From IMG/VR virus record IMGVR_UViG_3300050821_006109, positions 1 to 40,101 of that record: a stretch of DNA of 40,101 bases; one strand, given 5' to 3'. A program made the translations under genes and the position numbers. Positions within the stretch are counted from its first letter, which is position 1. Every line of letters begins with the position of its first letter. The stretch comes from a virus. Below are positions 38,280 to 40,101 of this stretch, in pieces. A model generated the notes under the pieces. That model saw only the letters and a list, made by a program, of their open reading frames with translations, made no database searches and had not been told where the DNA came from.

Positions 38280-38630
38280 CTAGCTCTTGAGGTTGATGTC
38301 CACCGCTTCGGAAGCGATACCAGTAATCACCATTTTGATTGCGCCATCGCCAAAGCACGCATCGGGGATGGGGATGCCAAGGCCGGTCGTACTTGGGGCC
38401 AGCCCGCTGTAGGCAATCGCCGTATTCGTTTGATCCAAGCTGGGGGTAAATCCCGTGCTGCCGCCAGCCGTGTTCCCCGCGCCGTAGAACGCGATTCCGG
38501 TAATCGCCGAGTTCGGCTTGAGGTAAATCTTCCCGCCGGCTTCGCGCCCGAAGTTGATCGCTGGCGTCGTGGTCAGTGAATTGGTAAGCGTGACGGTCTG
38601 AAATCCGGGGGTCCGTTCTGCGCCAGCCAT
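38280..38630 (-). CDS. Putative minor structural protein
   Basis: A 116-residue protein from MAGAERTPGFQTVTLTNSLT. It is beta-rich (GKIYLKPNSAITGIAFYGAG, then MVITGIASEAVDINLK), and the pattern resembles small virion surface proteins. AGGAC lies 5 nt upstream of the ATG. The gene follows a terminator-like hairpin at short distance. Confidence 0.6.
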   Translation of the reverse strand: MAGAERTPGFQTVTLTNSLTTTPAINFGREAGGKIYLKPNSAITGIAFYGAGNTAGGSTGFTPSLDQTNTAIAYSGLAPSTTGLGIPIPDACFGDGAIKMVITGIASEAVDINLKS

Positions 38631-38646
38631 GCTTTGTCCTCAAACG

Positions 38647-38686
38647 AAAAAAGCCCGCACAACTCCGACTTGGAGTTGAACGAGCT
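38647..38686 (-). terminator. Terminator-like hairpin
   Basis: On the minus strand, the interrupted stem AAGC..CAACTCC/GGAGTTG..GCTT (38683-38686, 38672-38678 with 38660-38666, 38651-38654) is followed by six T (38647-38652). It stands 17 nt before the start of the 38280-38630 gene. Confidence 0.75.
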
Positions 38687-38705
38687 TCGGTGGAATCCGA
38701 TAACC

Positions 38706-38879
38706 CTAAATCTTTTCGACGCGCGACGGCTCCCGCCGCACGTTCGCAATCTTACCGTCCACAACTCCGAACCGCAAGCAAACTTCCCCAAACCAGCCCG
38801 GCCGCTGCACTTCGTCTAGCAGTTGCTCAAGCGTGGTATGTAGCTTGTCGCGGGCCTTTTGCTTATCTGTGTCTGGCAT
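38706..38879 (-). CDS. Small hypothetical protein
   Basis: A 57-residue protein: MPDTDKQKARDKLHTTLEQL, then LDEVQRPGWFGEVCLRFGVV and DGKIANVRREPSRVEKI. Its helix-then-beta-hairpin pattern with a GWFGEV turn reads like a compact folded protein. The gene precedes a terminator-like hairpin. Function unknown. Confidence 0.65.
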   Translation of the reverse strand: MPDTDKQKARDKLHTTLEQLLDEVQRPGWFGEVCLRFGVVDGKIANVRREPSRVEKI

Positions 38880-38894
38880 CCTGCGCTATTGCTC

Positions 38895-39086
38895 CTATGG
38901 TCCACCAGGCCCCTTGACCACAAAGCCGAAGATTCCCCAGCCCAGCAGGAACAACAACACGAACAGCAGGATGTTGTTCGCGATGAAGCCGTTGAAGCCC
39001 GGCGAGCCAGGCGGAGACCAGTTGGCATACAAGCCGAACACGAACCAAATCACCATCAACAGCCAAAACAAAAGTCCGATTGTCAC
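38895..39086 (-). CDS. Small two-TM protein, holin candidate
   Basis: A 63-residue protein with GTG start; AGGAG lies 8 nt upstream. Two hydrophobic helices (IGLLFWLLMVIWFVFGLY, residues 3-20, and NNILLFVLLFLLGWGIFGFV, about 38-57) are joined by a Pro/Gly/Ser loop. Class II holins have this shape, but small membrane proteins of this type are also common in phages without a lysis role, and no endolysin is nearby. Confidence 0.65.
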   Translation of the reverse strand: MTIGLLFWLLMVIWFVFGLYANWSPPGSPGFNGFIANNILLFVLLFLLGWGIFGFVVKGPGGP

Positions 39087-39110
39087 GATATGTTCTCCTT
39101 TGTAAAATGA

Positions 39111-39147
39111 AGCGAACGAGCCAGCGGTTACAGGCCGCCAGCTCGCT
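39111..39147. terminator. Hairpin between divergent genes
   Basis: AGCGAACGAGC (39111-39121) pairs with GCTCGCT (39141-39147) with one bulge, and an inner CGG/CCG forms the loop base. On the minus strand TTCATTTT follows. It could stop minus-strand transcription from the gene at 39787-40074 before the membrane-protein gene, or shield the HNH gene. Confidence 0.5.
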
Positions 39148-39183
39148 CTAACCACAAGCATCCTTCTCGCGAAAGGACACGTC

Positions 39184-39780
39184 ATGGCTAGCCGCCAATC
39201 TACTCGCGTTGCACGAATTTGCGAAGTCTGTGAAGGTTCTTTCACCGTTTTTCCCTGCGAGGCAAAAAGGGGGGACGGGAAATACTGCTCTATGGCCTGT
39301 GCCCAGATCGGGCGCATCGTCCCTCTTGAAAAGCGTTTTTCTAAGTATGTCGCTCCGCCAACCGAGAGTGGGTGCTTGCTCTGGACGGGGGCACACGACA
39401 ATGACGGATATGGAAAAATCTTTAGCGATTATCCAACTCGGAAGCTCTTGATGGCACATCGGGTCGCTTACGAGCGTGCCTACGGGCCGATACCGGATGG
39501 GATGCTTGTTTTGCATCGCTGCGACCGACCGCCGTGTGTCAATCCCGAGCATTTGTTTCTCGGAACTATTGCCGCCAATGTTGCCGATAGAGTTTACAAG
39601 CGCCGAGGTGCCTGTGGCGAAGCGTGCGGCCGCTCCGTTCTGACTGCCGACGATGTTCGCATTGCTCGCGAGCGATATGCGGCCGGCGACGTTACCCTCA
39701 GCCAGCTTGGCGACGATCTTGGAGCTAGCAAAAGCACCATTGGCCGTGTGTGCCGTCGAGAAACATGGAAGCATATTTGA
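39184..39780 (+). CDS. HNH endonuclease with HTH tail
   Basis: A 198-residue protein. N-terminal Cys motif CEVCEGSFTVFPCEAKRGDG followed by KYCSMAC is a zinc knuckle. The HNH core is at about 85-135: HRVAYERAYGPIP, LVLHRCDRPPCVNPEHLFLG. The C-terminal ~45 residues (VTLSQLGDDLGASKSTIGRV) form an HTH. AGGA lies 7 nt upstream. This is the common free-standing phage homing-type HNH layout. It lies antisense within the otherwise minus-strand late region, which suggests insertion. Confidence 0.85.
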   Translation: MASRQSTRVARICEVCEGSFTVFPCEAKRGDGKYCSMACAQIGRIVPLEKRFSKYVAPPTESGCLLWTGAHDNDGYGKIFSDYPTRKLLMAHRVAYERAYGPIPDGMLVLHRCDRPPCVNPEHLFLGTIAANVADRVYKRRGACGEACGRSVLTADDVRIARERYAAGDVTLSQLGDDLGASKSTIGRVCRRETWKHI

Positions 39781-39786
39781 CTCCTG

Positions 39787-40074
39787 TTACTTCCGTTTCC
39801 GCTTGTGCCTCGGCTTCACCTTCGTTGTTTTCTCCACCGGCCCAATTCCGCGCTTCACGGGCGGTGCCAAAACGGGCAGCGGCGCAGGCAGTGGCGGCGG
39901 CAACGGAGGCAATAGAGCCGCCTTCTTTTCCAGCACGTGCGGCGGTGGTTCTTTCTCAGTCCCGTGTCCGTCGCAGGCCGGGCATGGAACGTACTGCCAG
40001 AATGCAAACCACGGTCTGCCGGGAGTCGCAATCGTCCCGGTGCCGTCGCAAAGTTCGCAGCGCAGGGTATTCAT
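39787..40074 (-). CDS. DnaJ-type zinc-finger protein
   Basis: A 95-residue protein with two CxxCxGxG motifs (CELCDGTGTI near residue 6 and CPACDGHGTE near 32), the half-set of the DnaJ zinc domain. A Pro-rich segment (LLPPLPPPLPAPLPVLAPP) and a very basic C-terminus (KVKPRHKRKRK) follow. GAGG lies 6 nt before the ATG. There is no J-domain. The role may be nucleic-acid or protein binding; it is rightmost in the window and may be part of a larger operon. Confidence 0.75.
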   Translation of the reverse strand: MNTLRCELCDGTGTIATPGRPWFAFWQYVPCPACDGHGTEKEPPPHVLEKKAALLPPLPPPLPAPLPVLAPPVKRGIGPVEKTTKVKPRHKRKRK

Positions 40075-40101
40075 AATTGACCTCTCACTGTTGATTATGC
40101 G

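Noticed and set aside
1-40101. Window as complete genome with terminal repeats
   Set aside because: The two ends share no visible direct repeat, and the first gene is cut off.

Overview
The window looks like most of the late region of a tailed phage or prophage of a Planctomycetota host, probably in or near Pirellulales, with a regulatory and accessory region at its left end. The host call is inference. It rests on a J-domain-like protein of planctomycete type (MFDALHKWLGIPP start, 6322-7182), on a planctomycete-style extracellular beta domain inside two tail genes (17680-18507, 18747-20396), on a Tat-signal mini-protein, and on the high G+C content. No integrase, replication gene or endolysin is visible, so the element probably continues beyond the window.

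Left part (1-7700). A cut-off immunity-like protein made of an 18-residue repeat is followed by a small HTH regulator, a run of micro-genes, a zinc-ribbon/membrane protein pair, an IS1-type DDE transposase divergent from a ribbon-helix-helix regulator, a tRNA-like gene, a DUF433/DUF5615 toxin-antitoxin pair, another small HTH regulator and the J-like membrane protein. Three DNA-binding proteins (starts at 848, 3874, 6265) have a -10 box exactly 6 nt before the ATG, which implies leaderless mRNAs.

Right and middle part (7816-40074, almost all minus strand, so read from right to left). A zinc-finger protein, a plus-strand HNH endonuclease, a small two-TM protein and three small genes precede a tail fibre (36480-37841). 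A cloverleaf-like structure at 36359-36465 stands before the packaging genes: HTH protein, small-terminase candidate, large terminase. Then come an Acb2/Tad1-like cyclic-nucleotide sponge, a KTSC-domain protein, a portal fused to a PD-(D/E)XK-like nuclease domain, two small genes, a GroES-like co-chaperonin, a protease/scaffold-like protein, a decoration protein, the major capsid protein, a gp36-like connector, a tail protein, a tail assembly chaperone with an A9 slippery run, a very short tape-measure candidate and large tail proteins.

Inside the tail module (11025-16749) sits a sugar cassette: DegT-type aminotransferase, GT4-like glycosyltransferase, SAM methyltransferase, CgeB-like glycosyltransferase and a GT2/DXD-like glycosyltransferase. 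Most of its core is joined by identical 8-bp gene overlaps. The operon ends with a 1041-residue repeat-rich fibre and a strong terminator at 7665-7717. Terminator-like hairpins also stand directly in front of three structural genes (starts at 10941, 28221, 38630).

The most interesting points are the Acb2/Tad1-like anti-defence gene in the packaging operon, the predicted -1 frameshift, the embedded glycosylation cassette, the leaderless regulator promoters and the cloverleaf at the packaging locus.
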